This document shows, piece after piece, positions 34,101 through 46,300 of a DNA stretch of 64,000 nt. Both the position numbers and the translations under genes were made by a program. Origin of the DNA: Tubiluchus corallicola (lineage: Eukaryota; Priapulida; Priapulimorpha; Priapulimorphida; Tubiluchidae); NCBI GenBank assembly GCA_030141605.1, contig JAQGDQ010000186.1:310001-374000 (forward strand), in the 5' to 3' direction. Within the stretch, counting starts at the first letter, position 1, and every line of letters starts with the position of its first letter. The notes under the pieces were generated by a model. The model did no database searches and was not told where the DNA came from. It saw only the letters and a program-made list of their open reading frames with translations.

Positions 34101-37100
34101 AATAAATTATATGACTACTGTTAGAAAAGGTACCTGGATTAGTTTGATGTCCTTCTAAGCGGAGCATGTTCTCATTCATATTTACAGGTAAATCAACACG
34201 TGTCAATACGCCATTGACCAAGTCATATGTGAAACCTGGATGCATGGCCTCTACCTATAAATACAATCAATATCCATATTCACCAATACTTTAAAACAGC
34301 TAAAAATAAATATACGTGTAATAAATGGCTGCTTTATTAAGGTTTTGACTAATTGAGGAATACAATAGTGAGCTAGTTTAGAAGAAACGGCAAGTAGCCT
34401 TACTAGCCTGACAAACAGTGAATGGAGGAGCAAATGCTCTTAAATCACTATATCGTATCAAAGTGTTAAAAAAACAAACGAGTCTACAACTACGCTGTTT
34501 AGTGTAATTTGTCTGTGTGGAAAAATACTCTCACACAGACTAATTTTGAAGTGCACTTTTTGTGTCTTTTTTTGGTATTTACTTAGCCTTCATTGCACTG
34601 AGCAGCTCCTGAATGTGTGAAAAAAAGGATGGTGAAACTTCAGAATCACTGTAGGTAGGCAACAGGTATTTTATAGACAAGTTTTCCCGGCATAATAGCA
34701 CAGAGGAGCTTGAGCCGTTTTTGGGGTTGAATATCTCCTTCAGGTTTTTCCTCCTAAGGCGACAGATCTAATACAACCTGCTGATTCATCATTTGGAAAG
34801 AAAAATGGAACATGAAGAAACTGGAACTCATACGAGGCAATCACTGGAAGGATAGAGTCTGCTAGGATAGCAATTGATTAAGGAAACATCAGCAGCTAGG
34901 AAAGAGCTTCATCCTAAAACTGGTAACCAACCCTGCACGTGCAGTAAATGCTCAGTAAGAAGAACACATCACGACTTTTGCCAGGAAAGCAATAATGCGC
35001 ACTGAACCTGGCGCTAGATGTGGACGGCAAATGGAATACTATGCAACTATACCCATACTGCAGGAAATCATAGCAAAAATACCAAAAAGAGTTCAAAGGC
35101 AAGTCTAGCAGTGAAGAAACTTATAGCTCAGAGGTTGAGTCTGCTGTATAAGATTCTGGTTGAAAATCAAAACACTGTTCCTGTCATTTGAATTTCATTG
35201 AAAATAAACTTTATATTGGAATTGTATGACAAATTTAACGAAATTAATTTGAGCAGAAAATTAGTCTTACACAGACTAATTACACTAAACAGCGTCGTAC
35301 TTTATAGAAAGAGCTTGAACTCGCCCTAACAAACTGCAACCTTATTTGCAATTGAAACTGTCTTTTGTCCAAATAATTGATGTCATGAAGCTAATTTATA
35401 AGTTACAAGTGTTACAGCCTCCATCTGTTCAATGATTAAATATGCAATTTTTCGCAATGTTTAAAGACATTTTAAAACACAGTGCTCGCTTTCAATTGCG
35501 CCGCATAGACATTTTACTATTTATTAAAGTTTATACAGATTTCAACAGCAAGTACCAGCTGAACTACCATTTAAGAAATAAATAAACAAGACTATTACAC
35601 AAACATGGACCCATTCCCAGCGTGTTTATCACTCGACCTCTACGGCAGTCCAGTGAGGTATACTTATGTGTGACTTAGCAGTTTTCTGACCACTTTTGTC
35701 AATTGGCTATGCCTAGTGTTCACGACAAAAATGCAGTTCATGACAATGCATGACAAGAATGATCACTTAGGCCCCATTCATGGAATAAGTCCAATAAAAA
35801 CATCATAATTCCATAAGATAGTCACTAAAATTCACATTACACAGTCTTGCCTTGAAGATAACAGCCAATTCCCAATACAAAATAAGTAAAATGTTACTGC
35901 TCAGCTAAATATTTACACTTACTTTATCAAAAGCGATGCGAAGTGTTTGAGCAGCTGCCTTGTCCTTTGTGCCAAGCTGAAAATGAAACAAACAATTTAA
36001 ATTCTCTGAAGCTTAACAGTCAAAAAGATTGACATTCACCTAGACAATATATTAGAAAATATCCCATATAGCATAGACTACTAAACATAATCACTTGCAA
36101 TATTCATAATCAGTTACTATAGCCGTTTTGATGTCACTATACCACTTTTTGCAAAAATAACACTTGTTCAAATAGGGATAGATGGGAACTTTTTGAAAAA
36201 CTGCACTCAAATGCTGTAGAACATTCTTTTGCAAAAACACTTGAGCACAGCTGATTTTTAAGTTCAATACAGACAAATTTGTCAGATTTCCAGATCAGCA
36301 GATGTTCACATGGCTCAATAATTAACATAGTTTAGCCCATACAAGAGAGTGTGCATGCATAAATTTGTCATTCCAGTTCAATAAATAAAGTACACAATGG
36401 TACAGTAACTGATGAGCAGTATTTTTTGTCTATATTTGTTTCTATGTGCTGGCTGCCGCAATGAGCATGGGAGTATCCCAGGGTAGAATATTCAATATTT
36501 CAAATAATTTGTTCTCGAACACTCGAGTAATAAATTATTCAAAATTTTCAGCCTATTATAAAATGCTTTCAAAACTAGACTATACAAACTAGAATGCCTC
36601 ATTACCATGAAAATTGTCTAACAATATTTGTTGAAGCACAGCAGAGTTGCCAGTTTGTAGATAAATTTGTTACACGTAATTTAGAAATTGAGCACATATT
36701 CAATTCAATTTATTTTATTGGACATTACACACAATACAAAACTAAACCATCTAGCAACACGATAAATTTTATGAATACTGAATACTATTAACAGTTTGCA
36801 GATAAGTATATGTGTGAGTAAAAACATATCTAAGATTACTAAGCATATCGCTATATACAAAGAAAGGAAAGATAAGCATTTTGTACATAATTCATGTCTT
36901 ACTTTGTTATTAATAGGAATATAGATACAGGTTGGGTTTACTAAACATAGATAAATAAGCAAATCGCCATTTACAAAATAGAAACAAAAGAAGCATTCTG
37001 TACATAGTTTATATCTTACCTTATTATAAAACAGGAATAAAAATACAGGTTGAGTTTGCCAAATCACAGTATACATATTGTAGTTCATCAAAATAAATAG

Positions 37101-40100
37101 AATTTTATTAACAAAATTAAACAAGCAAACATAATGGAAGAGAATATATATGCATAAATATACATTATCCATCAATATTAAGGTAATTATTGTGGTTTCC
37201 TTGGTAGTTTGAGACAAAAAACTTTAGCTAGAGCAATACATGGAAATAGTAACGTTATGAGGAAGTACTTTTTTCAGGAAGTTTGAAAGAACTGTTAATA
37301 ACCACTTTTATGTTATTATTATTTTGAGGTAATCACTCGCTGTCTCTTTAAAAAACATTTTGATGCGAATTGTCCAAGTAGGTTTATATCATTTGCGACT
37401 TTATATATATATATATATATATATAATGGACAAACAAATATAAAATGTAGTTCATTTTCTACAACAAAGCTATTAATATTGTTCTTGCAATATGAGCATA
37501 TATCGTTTTCTATTTGTTGGTGTATCTTGCCTTTTCTATCTCTAAATCATGGTCACTTATTTTTATTTTGGTTAAGTTTCACCCTTTCTTTTTATTTCTT
37601 ACTGCTGTTAAGTAGTATTCAATTTCACAGCCAATTTTACCTGTCTATAAAATCTTACTTGTTACTACCACTTTTTCTGTTGTCATTCTGCATGTCTTTG
37701 AAAAACAATTCTTCATAATTTTGTTATAGGCCATTTTTTAAACAATTCTTCATAATTTTGTTATAGGCCATTTTCAGTGCACTTAGTTTTTTTGGTAAGG
37801 TGATAACTGTGGAGGTCTTCATATTTTGAAAAGTAATCTGGAAAACATAAACGAGTTGGGTGGAAATAATCTGGGTTGTTTAGTTGATAAAATAGTGTCT
37901 TGAATACAGTATTTCGTGGTTTTACATGTACAGATGGACCGCATTTGACCACCAATTTTGTTGCATTTAATAGTAAGAGGTATAAACCAAGTTTTGCTTG
38001 CAAGCAATGTTAGAAGCTGTGGATCGGACTTGTAAGACCCACTTTGCCAAGCGGTTTTGAATATATTCAAACGGGAAGCGATTCCATGTTCCAAGTACTT
38101 TTCTGTATCGTGTTTGTCTATTTTATTCAGTTTGTTGAAGTACGAAGCGGACCATATTTCAAAGCCATACAGTGAGTGAGTTTATTTGTGTATATTTGTG
38201 TGGCAAATGAAAAGTTATAATTAAAGATCAATGTTTTAAGCTTGAAAAGAGCCCTTAAACATTTCATTGTTTCCGTGTGCTTATGGTACATTCCTGTGTT
38301 TATGAAGTAAACCCCTAAGTATTTTATGTGTATTTCTGTTTTGAGACTTATTGAGTTGCAGCTAAGCGTTTGGTTTCCGAGGGTTTTTTCCCCAAATACA
38401 ACTACCCTTATTTTTCTGTAATTAATGTGTAGAAGATTATTTTCGGTATGTGATGTTAATTCATTACTGTTTCTTTGAGAGCCATGTCTGTTGATGCTTA
38501 ACCACTTCACTGTATGATGAGAATCTCCCATCATGAAAATGCTATTCCGACTGGCCTGCATGACGACGAGACTCTACCATCATGCTAAATATGCAAATTA
38601 ACTGATGCCTACGCCAGTAGCAATAATACTTACACATGCCACGTGCAATTGAGGAATCTAGCAATGAGAACAAAAACTATGCTACGTTGCCACTGCTGCA
38701 TAGCTTTCCTGTATCTTTGTCGATTTTTTTGTCCTCAAATGGCCCAGACAAGATGCAGTTTGCAGCAAATTAGGGACTACCTTGCAAAATTTGGGATTGA
38801 GTCCTCAGATAATGGTAGGTGAAGCCAGTCCATACGTGTAATTACATGAATATTTCAACATTGTATGGTTGATAAATTGAGTACATCCAAGCTAAAAATT
38901 ACAGCATTAAGCCTGCCTTTATTTCTTCCACACACTATAATGGCTATTGGGTCAAACATTTGACAACACTGCTCATACATATTTTACAAGAAATTTTGTA
39001 CAAAATACGACACTCGAACTGTACTGATTCAGTGAAGGATGGCCAAACTGTATGTGTGTATGCTTGCATTATGCGTATGTGTGAATGTTTGTGTGATGTG
39101 TGCATACATGTCCATGTAAACACATGCATATAAATTAGGCAATATTTGCTCATGTATGTATGTTTGAATGTGCAATGCTTTTTTTAGAATCACAAAGTAT
39201 CAATTCAAGTGTAGAGATGATGATGGTGATGATACTGATGACAATGGTGATGACACTGATGACGACAATGATATTGACACTAATACTTTTAGAAAAAATT
39301 ACAGTTACAGTATTTTTGTGAATTTAAATCATAATGAAACTTTATTTGTAACAACACAACAATATTTTGCATATCAGAAACTTTGCTTTCATTTTATTCT
39401 GCTTTCCCGCCCTCTTTTTTCTCAGCATTCTTCATCATTCTCACAAGTTTGCTAATACATCGATGAGAGATGGTAGCAACAATGACATTGGTAATAGCTG
39501 CGGCACTGGTGGTGGTGGTGGTGGGGGAGGGGGGTTGTCACAACAGCTATGATGGCAGCAACGGCAATAGTAACAATAGAAGTGGTGGTGATGTAGTAAC
39601 AACCATACTATAATAACATTGCAGTGCCCATAGCAGTAGCAACTTTTCATTTTACTTAAATATTCTTGTGCGTCAGCTGGAATACAAATTGCACAGCAGT
39701 GAAGTGGTTAATAAAACCAAATTGTCTGCATACTGCAAACATGTAATTTGTTTCTGAAGTACTGGGGCTTCGCCATCAATTTCAATTTCAATTTATTGCT
39801 CAAATACATAATTATAATGTACATTGGTAAAACACAATACAATACAGTACAATACATACAGTGCTTTGTATTGCACTTTGCTTTGTGCAAAAGGTTATTT
39901 AGTAACATTCAGTGTTAGTAGTAACAATCATTAATATTTTTGGTATAATTTGTATTACATAGATAACTTAGCTAACTAATTAAATGGAAGTAGACTGATA
40001 CAAAATCACAGTTAAATGTTGTATTTTTCAGCAATGGATGTGTCAGCACATCTGACAATATTAATAAGTATTAATGAGACATTATATAAGTACTAATAAC

Positions 40101-40605
40101 ACAATATTGTTACTGAAGATCACAGAATAATTATTAATAAGTTATTAATTGTTAATTAGTTATTAGCAATAACAGCAGCTGTATATATAAGCTTGAAATT
40201 ACGACTTGCAATTCTGCATACAATGCTGATTAATATCTAATCCTGCTTCTCCGAAATGAGATCTAATTGAACCTTGGATAAAATCCTAATTCTATGCTAG
40301 TCTGCATAAATTTCAGCCAGTCTATGAATTGCTTAAATTGACCAATTCATGATCTGCAAAATTTTGCAATTCAAAATGTGCAGATACATGGCGAGAAACT
40401 TTGAAAAGTTCGGGACTTGGGGAGTAAAAATGCATTAATTACCGTTAATTTCTACCTGTGCAGCAGGCAGAAAATAACTGAAGTGAAAAGGTTTGTGTCG
40501 AAAAACACCAACACAAAGAAAGCAATTTTAATTTACCTTATCCAAGATAGGCTGTATCAAACCAGGAAGAGCCATTGACACAACTGGATCGTCTCCCATG
40601 GTCAT
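28106..40605 (-). CDS. PDCD10: Programmed cell death 10 / CCM3, seven coding exons
   Basis: A 206-residue adaptor (human form 212). By homology it binds GCKIII kinases through its N-terminal dimerisation domain and CCM2, striatin and paxillin LD-type motifs through its FAT-homology domain. Coding exons on the minus strand are 40605-40537, 35976-35923, 34254-34134, 31348-31222, 30687-30606, 29097-29015 and 28190-28106. All have GT-AG borders, and the phases join exactly (0, 0, 1, 2, 0, 2). The N-terminal part (KAAAQTLRIAF) aligns with human SAAQTLRAAF. The FAT-like helices are unmistakable: KKILSRIPDEINDR 103-116, EIASAIKKLLDAVNN 125-139, REFVKYSKRFS 158-168, INQTNL 191-196. The four basic-patch lysines (human K132, K139, K172, K179) are kept as K124, K131, K165 and K172. 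The start is supported by an in-frame TAG two codons upstream. Overall divergence from vertebrates is high. Introns carry a LINE relic and two inverted-repeat transposons. GTPBP1 lies head-to-head 2.8 kb away. Confidence 0.94.
32199..33126. mobile_element. Inverted-repeat DNA transposon in PDCD10 intron 3
   Basis: The element spans 32206-33119 (914 bp). A perfect 38-bp terminal inverted repeat begins TGTTGGGAGCCGTTTGGACC, and a 7-bp duplication, ACACACC, flanks it (32199-32205 and 33120-33126). Just inside each end, related blocks around CCTACTTGGGCTGCCCAWGT form further palindromes. The motif recurs internally at about 32618-32650 as GTCCTACATGGGC...GCCATGTAGGAC. No transposase frame was seen. 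The superfamily is not assigned, since neither the termini nor a 7-bp duplication point clearly to hAT, Mutator or P-type. Confidence 0.85.
34492..35295. mobile_element. Inverted-repeat element in PDCD10 intron 2
   Basis: The termini are ACGCTGTTTAGTGTAATT on the left and its inverse on the right. They match at 24 of 25 positions over the first 25 bp and continue into tctgtgt/acacaga. The left subterminal part contains a further small hairpin (gtctgtgt...acacagac). The interior (804 bp in total) is GC-richer than the intron around it and may derive from coding sequence, for example a short Cys-rich stretch near 34930-34990, but no intact protein remains. No clear target duplication was found. 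Confidence 0.75.
36697..38575 (-). mobile_element. Decayed non-LTR retrotransposon (LINE) 3' part
   Basis: It lies in PDCD10 intron 1. Minus-strand frames at 38561-38127 and, after frameshifts, 38150-37760 encode a degraded C-terminal region of reverse transcriptase. Recognisable pieces are a KIRVVVFGE segment, IKYLGVYF, KCLRALFKLK, YGFEIW and AKLGLYLLLLNATK, in the order found in LINE thumb and post-thumb regions. The element ends in a 3' tail of the type AATAAATTGAATTGAA (plus strand ttcaattcaatttatt, 36698). Two diverged ~115-bp copies lie in tandem near the 3' end (about 36845-37075). The 5' part is missing, as is usual for truncated insertions. It is a pseudogene; a CR1/L2/Jockey-like clade is possible but not shown. 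Confidence 0.75.
37403..37426. repeat. (TA)n microsatellite
   Basis: A pure alternating TA run inside the decayed LINE region. Confidence 0.8.
39040..39290. repeat. Low-complexity TGTR and GAT repeats
   Basis: This is a TGTGTATG-rich stretch (about 39050-39170), then a degenerate GAT/GAC triplet repeat (39215-39285). The resulting Asp-rich open frame is an artefact of the repeat. It lies in PDCD10 intron 1. Confidence 0.7.
39505..39537. repeat. (GGT)n / poly-G run
   Basis: A run of GGT triplets followed by G-rich sequence (ggtggtggtgggggaggggg), a simple repeat with G-quadruplex potential on the plus strand. Confidence 0.8.
39771..39905 (-). mobile_element. Possible second LINE 3'-end fragment
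   Basis: The plus strand begins caatttcaatttcaattt, which on the minus strand is the same AAATTGAAATTGAA-type tail as the LINE at 36.7 kb. It is preceded on the minus strand by TGTATTGT-rich sequence. It carries no coding sequence, and only the tail similarity supports the call. Confidence 0.4.
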
Positions 40606-43384
40606 TATCTACTAAACAAGTGATAATATTTCTTAGTGACCAAATAAAAGAAATAACTATAATCAATAATCTTTATTTAATGTCAGAGCAATTGCCACCA
40701 TATCTAAACGTCTAAAAAATCCGTACAATCAACAGCACCAACTAGTAAACAACATAGGACTTCGATCTCAGTAACAAGACCGATGACACTGAAATAAGCA
40801 AAACTCCAACTTTGAAAATCTGGCACAGTCAACAATTTCTGTAACTCTGTGCGAACTCCTTAATTCTGTTATTAGAGCTTGAGTTAATATTTTAGGCTAA
40901 AGGGCTACAGAGGTTTTTGGGTGCGCATGCTATTTGGACACAGAACATTTTAGACAGATATGATTATATGAACACAGGTTGTTTTCACACATCGGTTATT
41001 TGGATGCATAGCCCTTTTTGGCACTAGAGGTTTTGGATACTGGATATTTAGACAATATTTTTCACACAGGTTATTTAGAAATGTAAATAATTTGGATACA
41101 TAATCTATTTAGATACCAAAAATACCATTCTGGTTCAAGGGGGGATCGTACTATTGGTTATTTAATTATTGTTATACCCTGTTCTTGGAGACAGGTAAAC
41201 TTGAGTCGCTTTATTCTAAAATTCAATCAGTTTTTAGTGTGAATGTGCGATCAAACACATGACAGATATTATCAGATTATCAATATATATTATCTATTTT
41301 GAAATATTTTTGCTTGCTACCTCAAATCCAATGGTGCTTGCAGTCTGCAGGACAAAAAGTATGTAAGTGATAAAGTGTTTTCATAGTATGGGGATATCTG
41401 AATGCGGTTATGGTATAGCTGCAATGATTCAGGCAACTGTGACAGGTATGTGATTAACATGCTACAGCAATTAATTGAAATGGATAAACAAGATTTCTTA
41501 CTGTAACTTTTCATGCTAAACTGATTGAAAAACTTAATTCTAATGTGCTATTAAGTGCGATAATAATACAATATAGATTAAGCTGTTTAGGTGCTAATTA
41601 AAGACAAATGACGAACATCGGCACGAAAGATTTTTTTAAAGGTAAGTAAAATGGGCAATAAAAACCTTTTTACAGCAAATGTCATGTGATGCAGAATTTT
41701 CCTGGTCACAGCCATATAGTTGGCACAAACAATAATAAATTTTGGTATTCCTGTCACAGCTATAAAAGGACACCAATTTGAGAAGTTTTTATGGTTGAGC
41801 TATACTGACAGGGTACACGTAGATCTAATTCAGAGTGCATAATTTATGGCTTAGTAGGCTAAATTTAGATTTCTTATAATTTTTAAATATCCAGGTACAA
41901 GCTAACAACTCAAATCAGCAGTCAGCCAAATTATAACGGAATTAGCAAGAGGTCAAATAACAACAATCACCAACAAGATGATTATCATTTAAACCCCTGC
42001 ATTTTTTCACAGTTGTTCAGTATAATGAATGAGAACTAAAATGTGTGTCAGTGCAGCGATAGTCTTGTGTCCAGATTACATACATCCAAATAGCCTACGT
42101 ATATATATGTGTGTGTCCAAAATGCCTTGTATCCAAGTAATCTGTGCGTCCAGATGTCTATCTGTCCAAATAAGCCCATAATATGTGTCCAAATGACCTA
42201 TGTGTCGAAATTCGTCCAAAAGTCTTGTGGCCTAACGCCCTGTGTCGAAATGTTTACACACGGCTACTGCAGCGCTGTCTGTCTAGTCCACTAGCAGGAA
42301 TAAAAGAACAAAAAACGCGACATAACTTGAACAACATGCAATTATTTAAATCAAATTCGTTGTTTTTGTGGATAGATCGTCATTCATCAACATGGCGCAA
42401 CAGTAAACTTGTAAACGTAAGGTTACCAATAACAATTATTCCCAATAGCTTGTTACAAGGTTGGGAGTTATTTAACTTATGCAAGCTGTGGGTGTCGTCA
42501 CCTTTGATTCATTCTTTAAAAGTTGTTATAAGACTAATTTAAGCTGATTAGAAGTTGTATTGATTTGGCAAGCTGCTAGAATAAAAATATAAACAACATT
42601 ATTAATTTTATCTTGTTATAAATGTAAAATACTGGGAAAAAATTGTCTGTATTTAATAAATAAAGAGTGTGTTGGTTATTGGATAACCTATTGCTAAAAC
42701 TAAATTGTGATTGATTGTTTTATCATGGCCACAGGGCATAATCATTTCACTTGACAGTTTATTAAAACTAACTTTGCGTTTGTTGTATATGGCTTCCATT
42801 AATTTATTTTTTATCCAACTTTTTATGTCTTCTTTGTTGTGCTATTTATAATTATCCTTACCTTTTAATAAGTGGCAAGCTTTAGAGTTTATTTTTGAAT
42901 ATTTAAATAACATCGTGTTACGTGAAAAAGAAGATGATTGCATCAGCCTTTATGTTGCACCACATCTTGCATCAGCTCTATTTGTATTTACTGTGTTGCA
43001 TATCTACATTGCTATAGAAACTTATGAGAGGTTTATAAGGAACAAAAAGTTTGTTATTTGAGACTCGTATGTGAGAGAAGGTAACATCAAAGCAACACAC
43101 AACTGTAGTGAAAGTACATTTCAAGGAAATTTTTGTATTTGCCAATAATTTCTTAACATTTACTAAAGCTAAAGTTCTTATATTTTTTAAGCTCATTAAG
43201 ATGTGAAGAGGAAAAGAGCAAACAGTTTTCTACACACTTAAATGTGTCAGCATTTAGTGTTCTGCACATTTTGGAATGGAACGTCATTAAAACAGACCAA
43301 TTTTCTTTGTGGCTTAATAAAAATGACATAGAACATTCACTTTTTACTGGACAAACAACTGATTTCTGTGGTTTCACGTGAGAT
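40606..43384. promoter_or_regulatory. Divergent PDCD10-GTPBP1 intergenic region
   Basis: This 2.8-kb gap separates two divergent start codons and must contain both 5' untranslated regions and promoters. In-frame stops lie directly upstream of both start codons (TAG before PDCD10, TGA before GTPBP1), which supports both starts. About half of the gap is occupied by a transposon-like repeat (40890-42245). No TATA box or other site could be assigned with confidence. Confidence 0.45.
40890..42245. mobile_element. Element with tandem-repeat inverted termini
   Basis: The left part (40890-41125) holds a string of variants of ggttatttggacacag (ctatttggacacag, ggttatttggatgcat, ggttatttagaaat, aatttggatacat). 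The right part (42060-42245) holds the inverse (tgtgtccaaatgacc, tgtccaaataagcc, gtatccaagtaatc). The outermost blocks also mirror each other: TTAGGCTAAAGGGCTACAGA on the left, TCTTGTGGCCTAACGCCCTG on the right. A 900-bp unrelated core lies between. The layout is that of a transposon whose inverted termini are minisatellite arrays. The open frame at 42109-42294 is a translation of the repeat, not a gene. Confidence 0.7.
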
Positions 43385-46300
43385 ATGGCAGGCTTGATTG
43401 GTTCTCCACCAGAGACGCCAGTGGCCACACCATCAGGCGAGCAACCGCCAACTCAGTTTGGCATTAATTTATTTGCCCCGGATGACAGTGTGATGAACGG
43501 CTGTGACGATTTTGTTATAAGCAGTAAGGTAAGGAAACAATCCTGCTATACTTATAAGCAGGTACAAAACCCACATTTAAATTTAAAAACCAAATAGATT
43601 TGTGTCTTAGAATGTGAAATTGTGCGACTGCATTTCAATTTAAACATATAATTTTAAAAAATTTTGAACAAAAGTTATAATGTTAAAAATTTTCGAAACC
43701 TGCTGGCTTAAGCAGGTGTACCTTGGTTTAGTCCTAGTGAAATAGAAGTTTAAGTGCTTATTGTGGGTTTATACATTGCTGATCTTTAGTAATAACTTAG
43801 CTCTGTTTTTGTTATTAATATTTACTTTCTACTTGAAAGCCATTCTGGGCTATTTAGCTGTTGCATTTCTAGCAACTGTTAGTGTGAAAGTAACTTTGCA
43901 AGCTTATAAAGGCAGGAGTAGTTTCTAATATCTGTATTGAAGTGCCATTAGAGGATTTAATGGAATTGATTAAACGAAAACATTAAAATACATACTATAG
44001 TGACAAGGAAAGTGCTTCCCTTCATTTTGAATGCATTCTAGAACAAACTGTCGTCAACTAGCAAGCCCTAGATTACAAAGCAAAAACATGCCATCTTATT
44101 TTGCTTAAAAGTTCCATCATTCACTTTTTTTATTATTTAACTGAATAACACTGATAATTTTGCTGCAGCTTGCCTTAAATTTTTATAGTCAGTGCTTGTT
44201 TCTCCAACTGAAGACCAGTACAGTATGCTGCTGCAGCTTATGCAGAGGCGACTAGAGGAAGGAGAAACACTGTACACAGTAGGTGTAGGAGGTAAGCTTA
44301 AGCAAAAATTATATTGTTACGCTGTACAATGTTTCCTTTGTTAAGGTATTTTAATACAGAACTGCTTAAAATAAGTCATAATCATATTATGATTTAATTT
44401 ACTGCAAAATAGCAGGAAGAAAATGTAAATCGGTGCACTGGCATGATGAAATCTAGTGTAAAATATTCAGTGAGAATAGAAACACATAGTACAATCCAGT
44501 GTATTTAGTTCTTTGCATTAAATTAACGCGTAGCTGTAACACATTAACACGTGTGTTTGTGCTGTTTTTGAAGAGATTGGATGACAATTTTCCCATGTCT
44601 TGCTGGTTTTTCACAATAAATAAGGTAAATTTTTATTTACCTATTTATTAATTTAGCAGGAAAAAGCACGAAATATTTTTAATTTCAGTATTACTTTTGA
44701 GACTTGAGCTTTTATTTCTGGTGATACTTAAATGTGTTAATTGCTGTTTATCCTGTATACAAAAACAATCATGGCTTGCAATGTTTTTAATTATCTTGAT
44801 CCTGAAATTATCCATGAAAAACAGTTATAGTCAAACACACTCTGCTCTCTATTATTATGTTTAATTATATTCAAGCAAGGTTTGCTCTCTATTTTTTGTT
44901 ATATCTTCTCTAGATGAAGTTGATAAAGGCTTACCAGAGGAAGATTTTGAAGCTTCAGCTCAAACACTTCAAATGTTAGCTGCTAATTGCAATGCTGACT
45001 GTGTACTGCTTTCTAAGCGCATGCTCGCTACTGGCTGTATTGCGGAATACTTGATACGAAAAAAATCAGAAGTAGAAGATTTCATTGAAGTTAGGTAAGT
45101 ATAAATCTATTTCCAAAAGGTGAATATCATTTTTTATGAACTTAGCTTAAGAATTTTTGAATCAAGACATCTTAGGTTTATTTGGTTAATAAATATGGAC
45201 ATATCTACATTTTATAATGGAGTTATTACTCAAATTGGCAGTTTTTTGTACCAATTATATCCAAACACGCCTTAAAAATATAAAATCAGGTCATGAAAGG
45301 GAAAATTCTGACAAATGACAGATACATTCTACCACAAGTGGCAGTACCTGTTATGTTCTTTCTAAAGCTGGTTAGGTTATAATTAGCCTTGAATTAATGA
45401 ATTCTTCTAAAGCATTCCACAGCTAAGAGGCTTGCGAAAAAAAACTATAAATAAATTTGTGTTGAGTCACAAAATGTTAAGTTCAAATTAAGTTTTGCAA
45501 ATTTTGTTCTTCAATAACAGGGTAGCAGTTGTTGGTAACGTCGATGCAGGGAAAAGTACTCTTCTAGGTGTACTGACACATGGTGAGCTGGATAATGGCC
45601 GAGGAATGGCAAGAATGAAACTTTTCCGACACAAGCATGAAATGGAGTCGGGAAGAACTAGCAGTGTAGGCAAGTAATTTTTAGTGCTCCTAGTTTTATT
45701 TCTGATACCTCACACTATAATGAGCATTCTTAATTTTATTTCTACTTCTGTTTGTATTTGATTTAGGGTAAAATTTATTTTTTTTTAATTCTGGTATCTC
45801 CAAATTCCAGTTCTAGTGAACTAAGCAACAATCTGTATATTTTTGTAGTTCACAAATTTTGTGTAGATTGCCAATAGATCTCAACCGCAATGATAAAAAA
45901 TAAAAAATGTATGAAAATCAAGGCATATACTTACTTGTTGAATGGATGTCGATCATTTTAATATATGTTAAACTTAGTTTTTGTTTTTTTTATTTTTTTG
46001 CCACATACCAGATTTTTTATCAACTCTTAGTGATACTCTCGTTTTACATAAGAACTTAAGAAATGAAAGAAATAGTTTGCATTAGAAGCTGAAATATTTG
46101 TCCATTTGGGGAAAAAAGCTATTCTACAGTTGTTCAGTAACGTTTGACATTGGATCTATGGAGTTCTACTAAATTCATTATTTGTTTTTTCTTTACTCAC
46201 AAGTTGTGAAGTAGACTCACAAAGTTTATCCCATTAAAAGTATATGGGATATTGAAAGTTATATATTCACACTATCACATTACAGTACACATACACATTT

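Noticed and set aside
36705-37217. 170-codon minus-strand frame resembling a multi-pass membrane protein
   Set aside because: It lies in the 3' part of the decayed LINE and spans its ~115-bp tandem duplication; the hydrophobicity comes from AT-rich sequence. No start context or conserved motif.
42109-42542. Two Cys/Val-rich plus-strand frames upstream of GTPBP1
   Set aside because: They translate the tgtgtccaaat repeat array of the element at 40890-42245; no splice link to GTPBP1.
45670-45677. Stop of GTPBP1 shortly after the G1 motif (frame ends SSVGK)
   Set aside because: This is read-through of the GC donor; splicing to 46327 restores the conserved frame.
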